Shown here piece after piece: positions 50,743 to 60,404 of a stretch of DNA of 64,000 nucleotides. Under the pieces are notes generated by a model. It saw only the letters and a list, made by a program, of their open reading frames with translations, did no database searches and was not told the DNA's origin. A program made the translations under genes and the position numbers. The stretch lies in assembly GCF_003096035.1 (NCBI RefSeq), contig NZ_CP029186.1, positions 3,516,001-3,580,000 on the forward strand, read 5' to 3'. The first letter of the stretch is position 1. Every line of letters begins with the position of its first letter. This DNA comes from Flavobacterium album. GTDB taxonomy: Bacteria; Bacteroidota; Bacteroidia; Flavobacteriales; Flavobacteriaceae.

Positions 50743-53172
50743 CTATTTGATAATAATTTTTTTAGCTTCTTTTTGACCATCGATATCTAATACTATGATA
50801 TAAGAACCTTTGGCTAATGCTTCACCTTTAATATTATTTTCTCCACTTTGCAGGTCATATCTACTGATTTCTTTACCGGAAACATCATATATGCTGGCTG
50901 TAGCTTTTTGATTGAAACCAGGAATCTTTATAAAGAAATTACCTGTATTTGGATTAGGATAGACTTTGATGTCATCATCGCCGGAATCAGGTCCTGATCC
51001 CTGGGCTACGCGCTGTGTATGCGTACCTGCAGATGAGCAGAGGCGTGTTGTACATCCTCCTGATGTTACATTTACACAAACTGTAACTGATCCCGGGGAA
51101 ACAACCGGGCCGTTTAGAGAGAAGTTATTAGCCGTTGCGCCTGCTACAGCAGAACCATTTACAAACCATTGGTATGTAGCGCTTGGAGGAGGCGTTATTA
51201 CAAAGTAGCTATCAGGATTTCCCGCGCTAAAAGATGTGAACAGCTGTGCGCCATTGGCAGAAACAGTAACCGATGTTACACTTGTAGCAGCAGCGCCACA
51301 ACCACTGTTATGTGTAATAGACAGATTGTAAGTACCTGCGGCAAGTGCATTCGTGTTAAATGTAAGGATATTAGGAGATGTAAAGGTCACGCCTCCTGTA
51401 ATGTAATTGCTGCCTCCTCCTGTAGGAATAAGCGTAGCTGTATAAGTACCCGAAAGCGGATTAGTAAATGTTACAGAATTGGTACCCGGTACACCTACGC
51501 TAAAGCAGCCGGCTACTACGCCTGTAGGTGCTGCGGCACTATAGCCTATAGTAGTAGAGGCTGAGCTGTTACAGCCTACAATACCATTTGCCGTTACAAT
51601 TACAGTTCCATTTAGTGTTGCTGTTGTACTGGCTGGGGTGACTGTTATTGAATTGGTAGTAGTGGTGAAACTGGACGCGGTCCAGCCAGACGGGAACGAC
51701 CAGGTATATGTTGCGCCCGGTGTAGCTGCACAAGTATAGGTTTGAGAGGTCAATGCACCCTTAACAACACATGCCGGCCCACTTATGGTTGGCGTTACAG
51801 GCCGTACCCTGAAGGTATAGGTAATATTGCCTGTACAGGCAGTTGATCTAGCCGTTAGTGTATACGTTCCGGTAGTTGCCCCGGCAGCTACGTTTACAGC
51901 TACTGTAGAGTTAGGTGTTGAAGGTGCCAGTGTAACCCCTGTGCCAGAAGGTGATATGGTCCAGGTGGTTGGGTTGGCTGCGGCCGAAGTACTGATGGTA
52001 AACATATTATTACTGCTTCCCGGAAACAAGCAGGTAGTACCGGCAATAACAGGGGAAATGGCTACCGGAGCTGCAAATGAACGGTTGATCTGATACTGGA
52101 ATGTTAACGGATCACAAGGTGCGTTGCCAACCGTTAAGGTTAATACGCCAGGGTTATTAAAACCATTTGTATCTATGGTCACAGTATAATTATTACCGGA
52201 CACTAACACAGGTGTACCAACAATCCAGCCGGTATTGGGTGCAGTCCATGTGCAGGTATTAGGAGAACTGTAATTAATTGTAAATGTAGCAGAAGATCCG
52301 GTTGGTGCACAAAGTGGCATAATTGTAGAAAGAGGTGTTGTTGTAGTTCCTACCGTTGGTTCAGAAGGTGCATCACCTATATCTTTTGTAACACATGTTG
52401 TTCCCAGTGTTCCATTTACGGATGTTCCCGCATCCCATGGGTTGGCCCTGCCCAAGCAGCATTTAATGGTAAATGCGCCCGAAGCAATGGGTGTAAACGT
52501 AATAGAGCTATTATCGGCAGAGTAGTAAGTAGAATTTAATACAGAGGGGGGCATCCCAGTCCAGTAATACTGGTCAAAACCAATATTGTCACCGGCATTG
52601 TCACTTGCTACCTGATCAACGGAAAAAGTACACGGAACCCCGCCCTGTACGCATGCGGGGCCTACAATTGGAGGTGCTGTTGTATAGGTCTTATAAACTT
52701 CGAATGTAAGGCTGTAGCCACTACAGGCACCAGCGTTATATCCTATGCTCACAGTACCTTTACTTTTACCCAATTTTGAAGCGGGAGTTCCCGCTGCACC
52801 TTCTGACCCACGCAGGAATTTATTATACGACTGTATGCTCAATGAAGATACTGCACCGGCAGATTGCGTTGGCGGAGTTGGCGGTATATTCGTTGTTGTT
52901 GTTACCGAAAGATCGCCCCGTAAGCTCCATCCCGTCAACGTATAGCCACCCGGGGTAGTTACTGTAAATGTTCCGCCGGCAAAGTTATCCGGCATGGCTA
53001 CTACGCCTCCATTCCCAACCTGGTTCAGGGCAATAGATCCACCGGTTCCCGCTACTTTAACAGTACAGCCTGCCGGTACTGTCACGACTTGTGCAAAACT
53101 CGCTGTCATACCAAATAGTACAACTAAGAACGCAACAAATGATTTCTTGAAAATTGTGTTTAATTGTTTCAT
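50743..53172 (-). CDS. Large T9SS-sorted surface protein with PKD/Ig-like repeats
   Basis: An 809-residue secreted protein (signal MKQLNTIFKKSFVAFLVVLFGMTASFAQ, start clear). The body is Thr/Ser/Gly/Pro-rich with several PKD-like beta-sandwich repeats (for example ACVVKGALTSQTYTCAATPGATYTWSFP in two pieces; GTYTLTARSTACTGNITYTFRV). The C-terminal ~75 residues form a type A T9SS sorting domain (IKVYPNPNTGNFFIKIPGF, ASIYDVSGKEI, KGSYIIVLDIDGQ). It is exported and probably anchored on the cell surface. Its ligand or role is unknown; adhesion is plausible. Confidence 0.9.
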   Translation of the reverse strand: MKQLNTIFKKSFVAFLVVLFGMTASFAQVVTVPAGCTVKVAGTGGSIALNQVGNGGVVAMPDNFAGGTFTVTTPGGYTLTGWSLRGDLSVTTTTNIPPTPPTQSAGAVSSLSIQSYNKFLRGSEGAAGTPASKLGKSKGTVSIGYNAGACSGYSLTFEVYKTYTTAPPIVGPACVQGGVPCTFSVDQVASDNAGDNIGFDQYYWTGMPPSVLNSTYYSADNSSITFTPIASGAFTIKCCLGRANPWDAGTSVNGTLGTTCVTKDIGDAPSEPTVGTTTTPLSTIMPLCAPTGSSATFTINYSSPNTCTWTAPNTGWIVGTPVLVSGNNYTVTIDTNGFNNPGVLTLTVGNAPCDPLTFQYQINRSFAAPVAISPVIAGTTCLFPGSSNNMFTISTSAAANPTTWTISPSGTGVTLAPSTPNSTVAVNVAAGATTGTYTLTARSTACTGNITYTFRVRPVTPTISGPACVVKGALTSQTYTCAATPGATYTWSFPSGWTASSFTTTTNSITVTPASTTATLNGTVIVTANGIVGCNSSASTTIGYSAAAPTGVVAGCFSVGVPGTNSVTFTNPLSGTYTATLIPTGGGSNYITGGVTFTSPNILTFNTNALAAGTYNLSITHNSGCGAAATSVTSVTVSANGAQLFTSFSAGNPDSYFVITPPPSATYQWFVNGSAVAGATANNFSLNGPVVSPGSVTVCVNVTSGGCTTRLCSSAGTHTQRVAQGSGPDSGDDDIKVYPNPNTGNFFIKIPGFNQKATASIYDVSGKEISRYDLQSGENNIKGEALAKGSYIIVLDIDGQKEAKKIIIK

Positions 53173-53476
53173 TAATTCTAAATTTAAAGTTCAACCTAAT
53201 AGTCCTTATACATGCTGCTTTGGCGGGCAGGATCCATGATAAGAAAACAATGCTTTATTTAGATTCCCGAAAGTGCTACTTTGAATATTGATATGCCTGC
53301 GCTTTATTACTGTAAGCGAAAAGAGAATGGAACCGGGCAGCTGAAACCCAAGCATCACGCTACAGTGTTATTATCTTCCAAACTTACCTACAAGATGCGG
53401 ATAAAGAGTTATCAAAATCCTGCCTAAGTTTTTAAAAATCAATCCTTTTTACTGAAATGCTTCAGTTGGAAATAAA
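53173..53476. other. Noncoding gap, no recognised feature
   Basis: About 300 bases between two minus-strand genes. It has no coding-like frame, no perfect promoter element and no strong hairpin that I can see. Confidence 0.4.
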
Positions 53477-54385
53477 TCAAAAAACAAGCTTTGGGCTGAC
53501 AGAACGAATTTGACCTGTACCTTGCTGAGCCGCACCGAAACGATATTCTGTCGGGCTTACGGTTGTATTCTTTTTAAAAAAAGTGCTGAAAGAGGGTACC
53601 GTAGCAAAGCCCAACTCTTCTGTAATTTCTTTAATGGGTAGCGCCCTGTCCTCTAAAAGCGGCTTAGCCTTAGATATAATTACTTCTTCTATACATTGCT
53701 TTACTGTTTTTTTACGGCGCTGCCTCACTATTTTATTAAGATGGCCCGGCGTGACACAAAGTTTATCCGCATAAAACTTTACCTTATGCTCCCTGTCTGC
53801 ATGCTGATGAAGAATATCAAAAAAGCGCTGTACGAGTTTTTCTTTCCTGTCGTGATTTGAAAGAATTTCTTCATTGCTTTCAAAATAAACTGCCGCTATT
53901 TCGTAAATAAGCTGGATAAAACTTAACTGGATAAACTCAATATAGAAGCGCGAAGTGCTGCTAATTTTCCTGTCAAGGACTTTACAGGTACGGTGCAAAG
54001 ATTCATATTGCAGGGGTTTTGCATGCAATACCCAAAATGATGTATGCGCAATTGATTGTAATTGCTGCCACAGTGAGCTGTTAAACAAATTTGTAGCAGC
54101 ATACGACTTTTTAAAAATGCAGCATTGAACAGATATATTACCTTCCGGTTTGGATACTCCGCACAATACACCGGGGGAAACGATAATTACATTACCAGCA
54201 CATAACTGATAGTTAACATTATTAAGGTTAACATGAAGTATTCCGGACTTTACTAGGAGAATTGAAAAAAACTCAAGTGTAAACTGCTTATCTGTCGTAT
54301 TAGAAATTTTACATTTAAAAATCGTAATACCATTGCACTCAAGCTGGTCAAGCTTTTTTGTGCTGTTTATGAGATGATGCATCAT
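53477..54385 (-). CDS. AraC-family transcriptional regulator
   Basis: A 302-residue regulator. The N-terminal half is a cupin-like effector domain (FFSILLVKSGILHVNLNNVNYQL, CAGNVIIVSPGVLCGV). The C-terminal ~100 residues carry the two AraC helix-turn-helix motifs (KFYADKLCVTPGHLNKIVRQ and IKEITEELGFATVPSFSTFFKK), ending in SPTEYRF. It is a separate unit downstream of a small membrane-protein gene. Targets unknown; the adjacent surface-protein genes are candidates. Confidence 0.9.
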   Translation of the reverse strand: MMHHLINSTKKLDQLECNGITIFKCKISNTTDKQFTLEFFSILLVKSGILHVNLNNVNYQLCAGNVIIVSPGVLCGVSKPEGNISVQCCIFKKSYAATNLFNSSLWQQLQSIAHTSFWVLHAKPLQYESLHRTCKVLDRKISSTSRFYIEFIQLSFIQLIYEIAAVYFESNEEILSNHDRKEKLVQRFFDILHQHADREHKVKFYADKLCVTPGHLNKIVRQRRKKTVKQCIEEVIISKAKPLLEDRALPIKEITEELGFATVPSFSTFFKKNTTVSPTEYRFGAAQQGTGQIRSVSPKLVF

Positions 54386-54403
54386 AAGGTGTGGATTATG
54401 ATA

Positions 54404-54649
54404 TTACTTTTCCTTCTTAATATAGGATGATGCGCAAAAAAATATATTTGCAGCTGCCACTAAAGAGAGTACATATACTATTCCCCGTAAGCTGTCCAGC
54501 TTTTCACCTTCCTGCTTTGAATAGGCCACTAAGGCATCATAGCCTGCCAGTTTTATAACTACGATCAGGCCGGTGAGGTTCAACCCGATTATTAAGAAGC
54601 TACAGATGCGCCTGATCAGAGCCTCATTACGATATATCCAGACAAACAT
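54404..54649 (-). CDS. Small two-helix membrane protein
   Basis: An 81-residue protein with two hydrophobic helices (~14-36, ICSFLIIGLNLTGLIVVIKL; ~54-74, LRGIVYVLSLVAAANIFFCA) joined by a polar loop containing SKQEGEKLDS. Its start overlaps the stop of the upstream lipoprotein gene by one base, so they are translationally coupled. No family is recognised. Confidence 0.65.
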   Translation of the reverse strand: MFVWIYRNEALIRRICSFLIIGLNLTGLIVVIKLAGYDALVAYSKQEGEKLDSLRGIVYVLSLVAAANIFFCASSYIKKEK

Positions 54650-55356
54650 TAGTTACCATTGTTATAAAGTCCTCCGGCTAACGACATGATAATGGCTTTG
54701 CCCGGTCCTTCCTGCGAACCGTATATAGCGCTTGTAAGGCTGCCTCTGGACATGCGCCAGTCTTTATCCTTACCTTTCTTCCTGTCATAAAAAGCAGCAT
54801 AACGCGCTATAGAGGTGGTAGTCAGGATAATTTTACGTTCTGATTCCGGTAATGCAGTGTTTCCAATAATTCCGGATTCGTAAGCTACTATAAGGTTATA
54901 TATGGCCTCATAGGAAGATGCATTAGACTCTAAGTCAAAAATATTATCAATAATACCATTTAGGTTATTTTGTGAAGCAGCTGATAAAGAGCTGTTAGAT
55001 AATACCTGAGTAAGGTTGTCCTGTACAATTACATTGAGTTGGGCAGTACTGATTGAGGTGTAACCCGGTGCCAGCGATAAAAAGGTAGCGTCTGCCTGTG
55101 CTATTGATTCTATGGCCATGACACGCGCTGCGAGCGAGGCAGGGGTATTGTATGTATATGCTTCTAATATCTGGTTATGCATCCATCCGGCTTTGTCATA
55201 TTCATTGTCGGGGTTTGCAGGCATTGTAATGGGTTTCCTTAATGTTTCATTGAGTAGATTTTGTTGTCCTTGCCGGTTTTCTGTTTCCTGAACTTCAGGA
55301 CTGCACGAAAGTGAAGCCATTGCAAAAAGCAAAAGCCACAGGATTGATTTAATCAT
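54649..55356 (-). CDS. Lipoprotein of unknown function
   Basis: A 235-residue lipoprotein (LLLFAMASLSCSPE, Cys at about 18). A polar linker leads to a helical domain (NEYDKAGWMHNQILEAY; AQADATFLSLAPGY; NNLNGIIDNIFDLES), ending in a Gly/Ser/Asn-rich stretch that includes KDWRMSRGSLTSAIYGSQEG. No family is recognised. It is paired with the two-helix membrane protein and divergent from the TPR-AraC regulator, whose putative operator lies between them. Confidence 0.7.
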   Translation of the reverse strand: MIKSILWLLLFAMASLSCSPEVQETENRQGQQNLLNETLRKPITMPANPDNEYDKAGWMHNQILEAYTYNTPASLAARVMAIESIAQADATFLSLAPGYTSISTAQLNVIVQDNLTQVLSNSSLSAASQNNLNGIIDNIFDLESNASSYEAIYNLIVAYESGIIGNTALPESERKIILTTTSIARYAAFYDRKKGKDKDWRMSRGSLTSAIYGSQEGPGKAIIMSLAGGLYNNGN

Positions 55357-55487
55357 AATTTTAAAATGTAAAAGGTTACTGAATTTGTTTTATCCAGTCC
55401 ATTTCGCCCGGGGATTTGAACAGCCGCTTTGAATTCATGGCAAATCTATACTTATGTGCAATGTTAAGCAATAAACTATTTGTGGCA

Positions 55488-55517
55488 TTCTAGAATTTTC
55501 AGTTCGTATTTCTAGAA
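55488..55517. promoter_or_regulatory. Two TTCTAGAATT sites, 22 bases apart
   Basis: TTCTAGAA at 55488-55495 and 55510-55517, each an 8-base palindrome followed by TT, are spaced by two DNA turns. They lie in the 348-base gap between the lipoprotein gene and the TPR-AraC gene and are probably regulator binding sites. The rest of the gap holds nothing else recognised. Confidence 0.45.
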
Positions 55518-55704
55518 TTACACACTACACTTTATACCCGTAATCAAATATTAATCAACTACTTAAACATATATTAGGCATTATTTAAAATTGCTGTAAA
55601 TTCATTTGCGCAAATGTATTTTATTACCATAAAATAGATACTTTAGTAAGCGGATTTATATCTCATGAAATGTAGTCAAGCCAAAACCGGAAAACCAACC
55701 TAGT

Positions 55705-57396
55705 TTGAAACGCCATTTAGATATTTTCATGCTTATCCTTGCCTTTTGTACATCCAGGGCAGTTGCAGGTATAATTTATTACCCTGAAAGAGACACCCTG
55801 CTTTTAAAAAATTATGCCTACTTAAGCGACCATATCGACAGGTTTGAGGGCAAACCACAGGCAACTATATACCTCAGGGCGTACCTGGCTAAAGCGTATG
55901 GCGAGAAAAACTGGCCGGAAGTTGTAGAGGGATATAAAAATTTTGTGCACGCTTCCGAAGAAAGTAAGCGGCTTGCATATACCGACAGCATGATAATTGC
56001 AGCCTCGAAAACGCGTAATAATGACATATTGGGATCGGCATACCTCACAAAAGGTATTGTTCATTATTCTATGAAGCACTATCCCCAGGCGCTTGATAAT
56101 TATCTTGTAGCCGAACGTTATATAGCAAAAGGCAACGACCTGTATTTAAAATTTAAAGCAAAATATAACATTGCCCATATCAAATATTATTTAGGGTATT
56201 ATGAAGAGGCTCTACATCTCTTTCAGGAATGTTCGTATTACTTTAAAAAGGAAAACGACCTTGCCTATTTAAACTGTTTGCATTCCGCGGGGCTTTGCTA
56301 TAGCCGGATGGGGAAATATGCTTTGTGCAGTACTACCAACGCCCTAGCCCTGAAAGAAAGCCGGCGGCTAAATATATCAGAACTGGATCCTTACCTTCGG
56401 CTTTCAGAAGGCATTAATCTTTACTTCCTGCAACAATATCAGAGATCGCTGCGTTTAATTGGCCAATCACTTCCCGGCATACTGAAAGATGATGATTTTG
56501 CCAATGAAGCCATAGCCTGCTTTTACCTTGGGAAAGCAAATATGGCCTTGGGGAATAAAGCACTTGCATATACCTATTTTAGGAAAGTAGACTACATATT
56601 TGGGGAGAAGCACTACTTACGCCCTGATATGCGCGAAGGCTATGAGGCATTAATTAAATACAGCCACGAAAAAGGTAATCCGGAAAGTGAATTGTATTAT
56701 ATCAACCGACTGTTCAAAGCCGACAGTTTATTGAACAGTAACTATAAATACCTTTCGCAAAAAATCCATAAGGAATATGATACCGCAAAACTTATAGAGG
56801 CTAAAAGCGCTGTAGAGACAAGGCTATTGATAAGAAAGAACTATGAGATCGTTTTCATTGTATTGGGCTTGTTATTAATTTGCTTTTTGCTTTACCTCAT
56901 TCATAAATATTTTAAAAGTAAGCAACAGTATAAAATACGATTTGAACAAATAATGCAGGAAAAGGCGGCTACAACTCCTTTAATAAATTCAACGGTTCAA
57001 AAAATTGCAGAAAACGATCCTATACCCATTAAGGCAGAAGTAATAGCTTCTATTTTAAAGCATTTACAAAAATTTGAAGATCAGCATAAATACCTTCAAA
57101 AGGAACTGACAGCTGTGAAAATTGCTGAGTCTTTTTCTACAAATCATAAGTATTTGTCAAAAGTGATCCTAATGCACAGTGGCAAAAAATTTACCGATTA
57201 TGTTAATGACCTCAGGATAGATTATATCATCAACCTTCTAAAGGAAGAACCACGGTACAGAAAATATAATAATAGAGCGCTGGCTGAAGAGGCCGGCTTC
57301 AGCACGACACAGCACTTTACAAAAGCTTTTTTAAAAAGGGCACAAATATCCCCCTCCTTTTTTATCGCCGAATTAAACGCATTTTCCCTAAGTTGA
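55705..57396 (+). CDS. TPR-containing membrane regulator with AraC-type HTH
   Basis: A 563-residue protein starting at TTG (55705); this choice gives a signal/anchor-like N-terminus (MKRHLDIFMLILAFCTSRAVAG). Periplasmic tetratricopeptide repeats occupy ~60-370 (SAYLTKGIVHYSMKHYPQALDNYL in part; YLGYYEEALHLFQECSYYF). A transmembrane helix (~380-402, IVFIVLGLLLICFLLYLI) precedes a cytoplasmic AraC domain (KIAESFSTNHKYLSKVILMH; ALAEEAGFSTTQHFTKAFLKRA). This one-component membrane sensor type is common in Flavobacteriia. Signal unknown. Confidence 0.88.
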   Translation: MKRHLDIFMLILAFCTSRAVAGIIYYPERDTLLLKNYAYLSDHIDRFEGKPQATIYLRAYLAKAYGEKNWPEVVEGYKNFVHASEESKRLAYTDSMIIAASKTRNNDILGSAYLTKGIVHYSMKHYPQALDNYLVAERYIAKGNDLYLKFKAKYNIAHIKYYLGYYEEALHLFQECSYYFKKENDLAYLNCLHSAGLCYSRMGKYALCSTTNALALKESRRLNISELDPYLRLSEGINLYFLQQYQRSLRLIGQSLPGILKDDDFANEAIACFYLGKANMALGNKALAYTYFRKVDYIFGEKHYLRPDMREGYEALIKYSHEKGNPESELYYINRLFKADSLLNSNYKYLSQKIHKEYDTAKLIEAKSAVETRLLIRKNYEIVFIVLGLLLICFLLYLIHKYFKSKQQYKIRFEQIMQEKAATTPLINSTVQKIAENDPIPIKAEVIASILKHLQKFEDQHKYLQKELTAVKIAESFSTNHKYLSKVILMHSGKKFTDYVNDLRIDYIINLLKEEPRYRKYNNRALAEEAGFSTTQHFTKAFLKRAQISPSFFIAELNAFSLS

Positions 57397-57458
57397 GAAT
57401 GATTGTAGTGCATTAATATAATACATTACAGGGACCAGTCTTAGCTTGAGCTACTGCT

Positions 57459-57848
57459 TTAATTTTCTGGCAGACTGTATGCGGGATAACAGCGCATAGG
57501 CTGCTTTTCCTGCCGCGACTCTATAAAAAAACTAAAATTGCTTTGTTTATGACGCTTTATTATTAAATAGCTTTTTTTTTCGCGCTTTGCTACAGCTACA
57601 ATTAAAAGTAATACTGCTATAAAGGCAATCAGACAGCACAATAGGGTTTCTTTCCTGAGCCGGCTGTCTGCAATCAATATTATTGGCAGTAGCAGCGGCA
57701 CCACTATCATTATGCAGGATCCAAATGTTACCCTGGTAATAATTTTTGCTTCAGTTATTTCAGAAAAACCTATCGTGTATTTTTTAACTCCATATTTTAT
57801 CTCGATGTAATCTTTTGAAAAACTTATACGGGCACTTGATAACCACAT
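57459..57848 (-). CDS. Hypothetical membrane protein with PH-like ends
   Basis: A 129-residue protein with two central hydrophobic segments (~48-62, IMIVVPLLLPIILI; ~70-90, CCLIAFIAVLLLIVAVA). The flanking beta-prone parts (ISFSKDYIEIKYGVKKYTIGFSEITEAKI; SYLIIKRHKQSNFSFFIES) resemble a split PH-like/bPH domain, though this is not certain. It stands alone, convergent with the TPR-AraC gene. Confidence 0.6.
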   Translation of the reverse strand: MWLSSARISFSKDYIEIKYGVKKYTIGFSEITEAKIITRVTFGSCIMIVVPLLLPIILIADSRLRKETLLCCLIAFIAVLLLIVAVAKREKKSYLIIKRHKQSNFSFFIESRQEKQPMRCYPAYSLPEN

Positions 57849-57920
57849 CTAAAAACAGGTTTTAAAAATTATTTAGCTTTAACGATAACCAACCCATACA
57901 TTATGATAGGGCTATCATTT

Positions 57921-58186
57921 AAAAATAACCCGCAGGCACATACATACCTGCGGGCTCAAACCGAAGCCGTAAAGCCTCATCTAAAATGTTATTTTTGGTT
58001 ACAGTAAGCATATCGCACTACCTGTAAGGAATTAAAAAAAACCCGCAGGACCTTACATACCTGCGGGCTCCAAACCCAAAGGCTACCAACCTTTGGCATC
58101 CAACTAATCTACAAATTATTTTGTACTGGCTGGGAATTTAACACCCCCGTGAAAAATAAGCCGCAAGTCCGAAAGCCTGCGGCTTC
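57921..58186 (-). repeat. Three terminator-like hairpins spaced about 115 bases apart
   Basis: CCCGCAGG...CCTGCGGG at 57929-57954, the same stem at 58042-58067, and AAGCCGCA...TGCGGCTT at 58158-58185. On the minus strand each is followed by a T-rich run. Each is preceded by a second smaller or looser hairpin (for example CCAAAGG/CCTTTGG at 58076-58096) and by a GGATG-like motif. They lie downstream of the fibre-protein gene. The rest of 57849-58363 has no gene. Confidence 0.7.
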
Positions 58187-58363
58187 CCCAAAAAATGAAG
58201 GCAAGCGCCTCCGACATCCAAAATAAATGCTTTTAACACACGGCAGGGGCGGGGGCCCTGCCCACTGCCATGGTTATTGCCTATGTAAGGCATAGTTTTC
58301 TATTCCGTCCCTGTTTAGTAGTGGCCTATCTAACCACTGATATACCCGTAGCAATACAATATC

Positions 58364-60364
58364 TTATCTCGGGAATACAATAAATTCGAATGTACCTGTC
58401 TGCCCTGTACCAGTAAATTCCGTAAACTGGATTGTAAAGCCTGTTGTTGTCCTGCTGGTTATCCAAGGTTCCGTTACGGCATCATAATTCCCCTTTAGAA
58501 TCATTGATATGTGGTAATTCGCATTCGCCATTGGGGTTGAAAAGTTAACTGTTATTTTATTACCGGCAGGTTTAGAAGCAGAGGCGACATTATAACCCAG
58601 GTAAACCGTAGCTGCTGCCGGGCTGCCGCCTCCGTAAATATCACCCAACTCTATACTTCCGTAAGCACCATAATTGTTACCTCCAATCGCAACCCAGGAT
58701 GTACCGTTGCTATACTCCATCAGGCCTGATGTACTATTATATCGCATAGCGCCTGCTCCTGCTGCTGCTGCTGTTTGTGAGCTTGTACCTACACGTACTG
58801 CACCATTTACCTGTAGGGGGGTGGTGGGTGCTCCTACGCCTATACCAACGTTCCCTGTTCCGCCTTGCAGGACTACCCTAACTGTTCCATCGGTCTCATC
58901 AGAAATGGAGAAGTCCCCGTTTGTACCCATAGGTCGCGCGCCAAATGCCCAAGTATGCCCACCCGTACCGGTATTAGTAGAATAAATTGTGCTATTGTTC
59001 CAGCCACTTCCTGCCGCTGTAGCATCTCCTGATAAATGCAGCTTACCCACAGGTGCAGTTGTACCAATACCGACTTTGCCATTTTCATCAATCGTCATAC
59101 GAGTGGCAGAGCTCGTAGTAAATTGCAAATCGGTCAGTCCAGTGGTGCCATTGCCTCTATAAGTAGAGCTTATCCCCGTAGAATTCCAAATGTTAGCAGA
59201 TCCGTTCCATTGCCCACCAAAATTAAAACTGCCCGTTGAGTCACCATAGGCCAAGTTAGTGGGCGATGATTTTGTACCGCGGCTCCTGAACATTGCTATT
59301 CCTGGATTAGTACCATACGAAGTAATTACAAAATCATCTTTGCCTTCGTTCCCTGTAGCGTCGTTAACAATTTCCAGAACTGAAATGGGATTTGTTGTAC
59401 CAATTCCCACATTACCACTACCTGTAATACGCATCAATTCACTGAAAGTAGTATTGTTCTTTGTTGTACTAAACACAAATCCGCCTGAACCAAGACCCTG
59501 ATGGTTAAGGAAGCCATAATAGCCCTGCCCGGTACCACCTAAGTTTGTGCGGTTCCAGGTAAGGTAGCCACCCTCAAGATTTTGTGTAGCTGTACCCGCA
59601 CCTGCAAAGTGGAAACTTCCTGCGTTATCCAGCGTAACACCCGGAGTGCTGGTACCTATACCTACTCTGTCGTTTACAGCATCTACATTCAGCGTACTGC
59701 CATCTATTGTGTAGTGGCTCGTACCGGTAGTAGCGGTTGAAGCAAAATTAAGTGTATTTGTACCCATGGTAACGGTAGTAGCTCCCGATAGCGACCCACT
59801 GCCTTTATAGATACCACCTGTACCCGTAGCAAGATCTGCATTGGCTACCGTGGCATCAACAATTTTTGCTGAAGTAACGGCATTGTCTGCAAGGTCGGCT
59901 GTTACAATTGTAGCATCGGCAATTTTGGCCGAAGTAACAGCATTGTCTGCAATAGTAGTAGCGTTGCTATTGGCTGCAGCCGTTACATCGCCGGTAAGGG
60001 CTGCCCTTTCGAACGTAGTGCCGTTTAGCGTTACTGTGGTAGATCCAGTATATGTGCCCTTATCTACGGCCACCCATTTGGTACCGTCTGAGTAATACAA
60101 CCCTGGACTCACGGCTGTAGCGCCGCTTCCTGCAGTGGTAGTGTTATACACGGTTATACCGGCCACAAACGCGCTTAGCGGGCTGGGGCTGGCGGTGCTG
60201 CTTAGCGCCATACGCGGGAACAAAAGCCCCTTGTTGGTGCTTTCTAACTCAAAAACAGCGTTGCTGTTTACGTTCGTAGGGTTGTCCCCAATTTTTACCT
60301 GCGCGGAAACGGCAGAGGCCGTAAGAACGAAAAGCAGGAATAGAAATAATCTAATTTTCTTCAT
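58364..60364 (-). CDS. Fibre-like repeat surface protein
   Basis: A 666-residue secreted protein (signal MKKIRLFLFLLFVLTASAVSA). The N-terminus (AVFELESTNKGLLFPRM, GLYYSDGTKWVAV) is typical of Bacteroidota tail-fibre-like surface proteins. Two 20-residue repeats begin at 141 and 161 (NAVTSAKIADAT and NAVTSAKIVDAT, each followed by ADL). Glycine-rich GIGT-P repeats recur along the middle (VGIGTSTP, VGIGTTNP, VGIGTTAP). The C-terminus (~590-666) looks like a beta-sandwich tip. No T9SS sorting domain or catalytic motif is evident. It may trimerise and act in adhesion; that is inference. Confidence 0.8.
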   Translation of the reverse strand: MKKIRLFLFLLFVLTASAVSAQVKIGDNPTNVNSNAVFELESTNKGLLFPRMALSSTASPSPLSAFVAGITVYNTTTAGSGATAVSPGLYYSDGTKWVAVDKGTYTGSTTVTLNGTTFERAALTGDVTAAANSNATTIADNAVTSAKIADATIVTADLADNAVTSAKIVDATVANADLATGTGGIYKGSGSLSGATTVTMGTNTLNFASTATTGTSHYTIDGSTLNVDAVNDRVGIGTSTPGVTLDNAGSFHFAGAGTATQNLEGGYLTWNRTNLGGTGQGYYGFLNHQGLGSGGFVFSTTKNNTTFSELMRITGSGNVGIGTTNPISVLEIVNDATGNEGKDDFVITSYGTNPGIAMFRSRGTKSSPTNLAYGDSTGSFNFGGQWNGSANIWNSTGISSTYRGNGTTGLTDLQFTTSSATRMTIDENGKVGIGTTAPVGKLHLSGDATAAGSGWNNSTIYSTNTGTGGHTWAFGARPMGTNGDFSISDETDGTVRVVLQGGTGNVGIGVGAPTTPLQVNGAVRVGTSSQTAAAAGAGAMRYNSTSGLMEYSNGTSWVAIGGNNYGAYGSIELGDIYGGGSPAAATVYLGYNVASASKPAGNKITVNFSTPMANANYHISMILKGNYDAVTEPWITSRTTTGFTIQFTEFTGTGQTGTFEFIVFPR

Positions 60365-60404
60365 ACTATCAAGGTTATTGTTGAAATTTTTAGGAGTCAG
60401 TGCG

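Noticed and set aside
50743..53172. Many short plus-strand frames within the PKD-like gene
   Set aside because: They arise from the repetitive Thr/Gly/Pro-coding sequence and have no coding signature.
57921..58096. CRISPR-like reading of the repeated CCCGCAGG hairpins
   Set aside because: Only two near-identical copies plus one variant with ~115-base spacing, and T-runs after each. This fits terminators or a small repeat unit rather than a CRISPR array.
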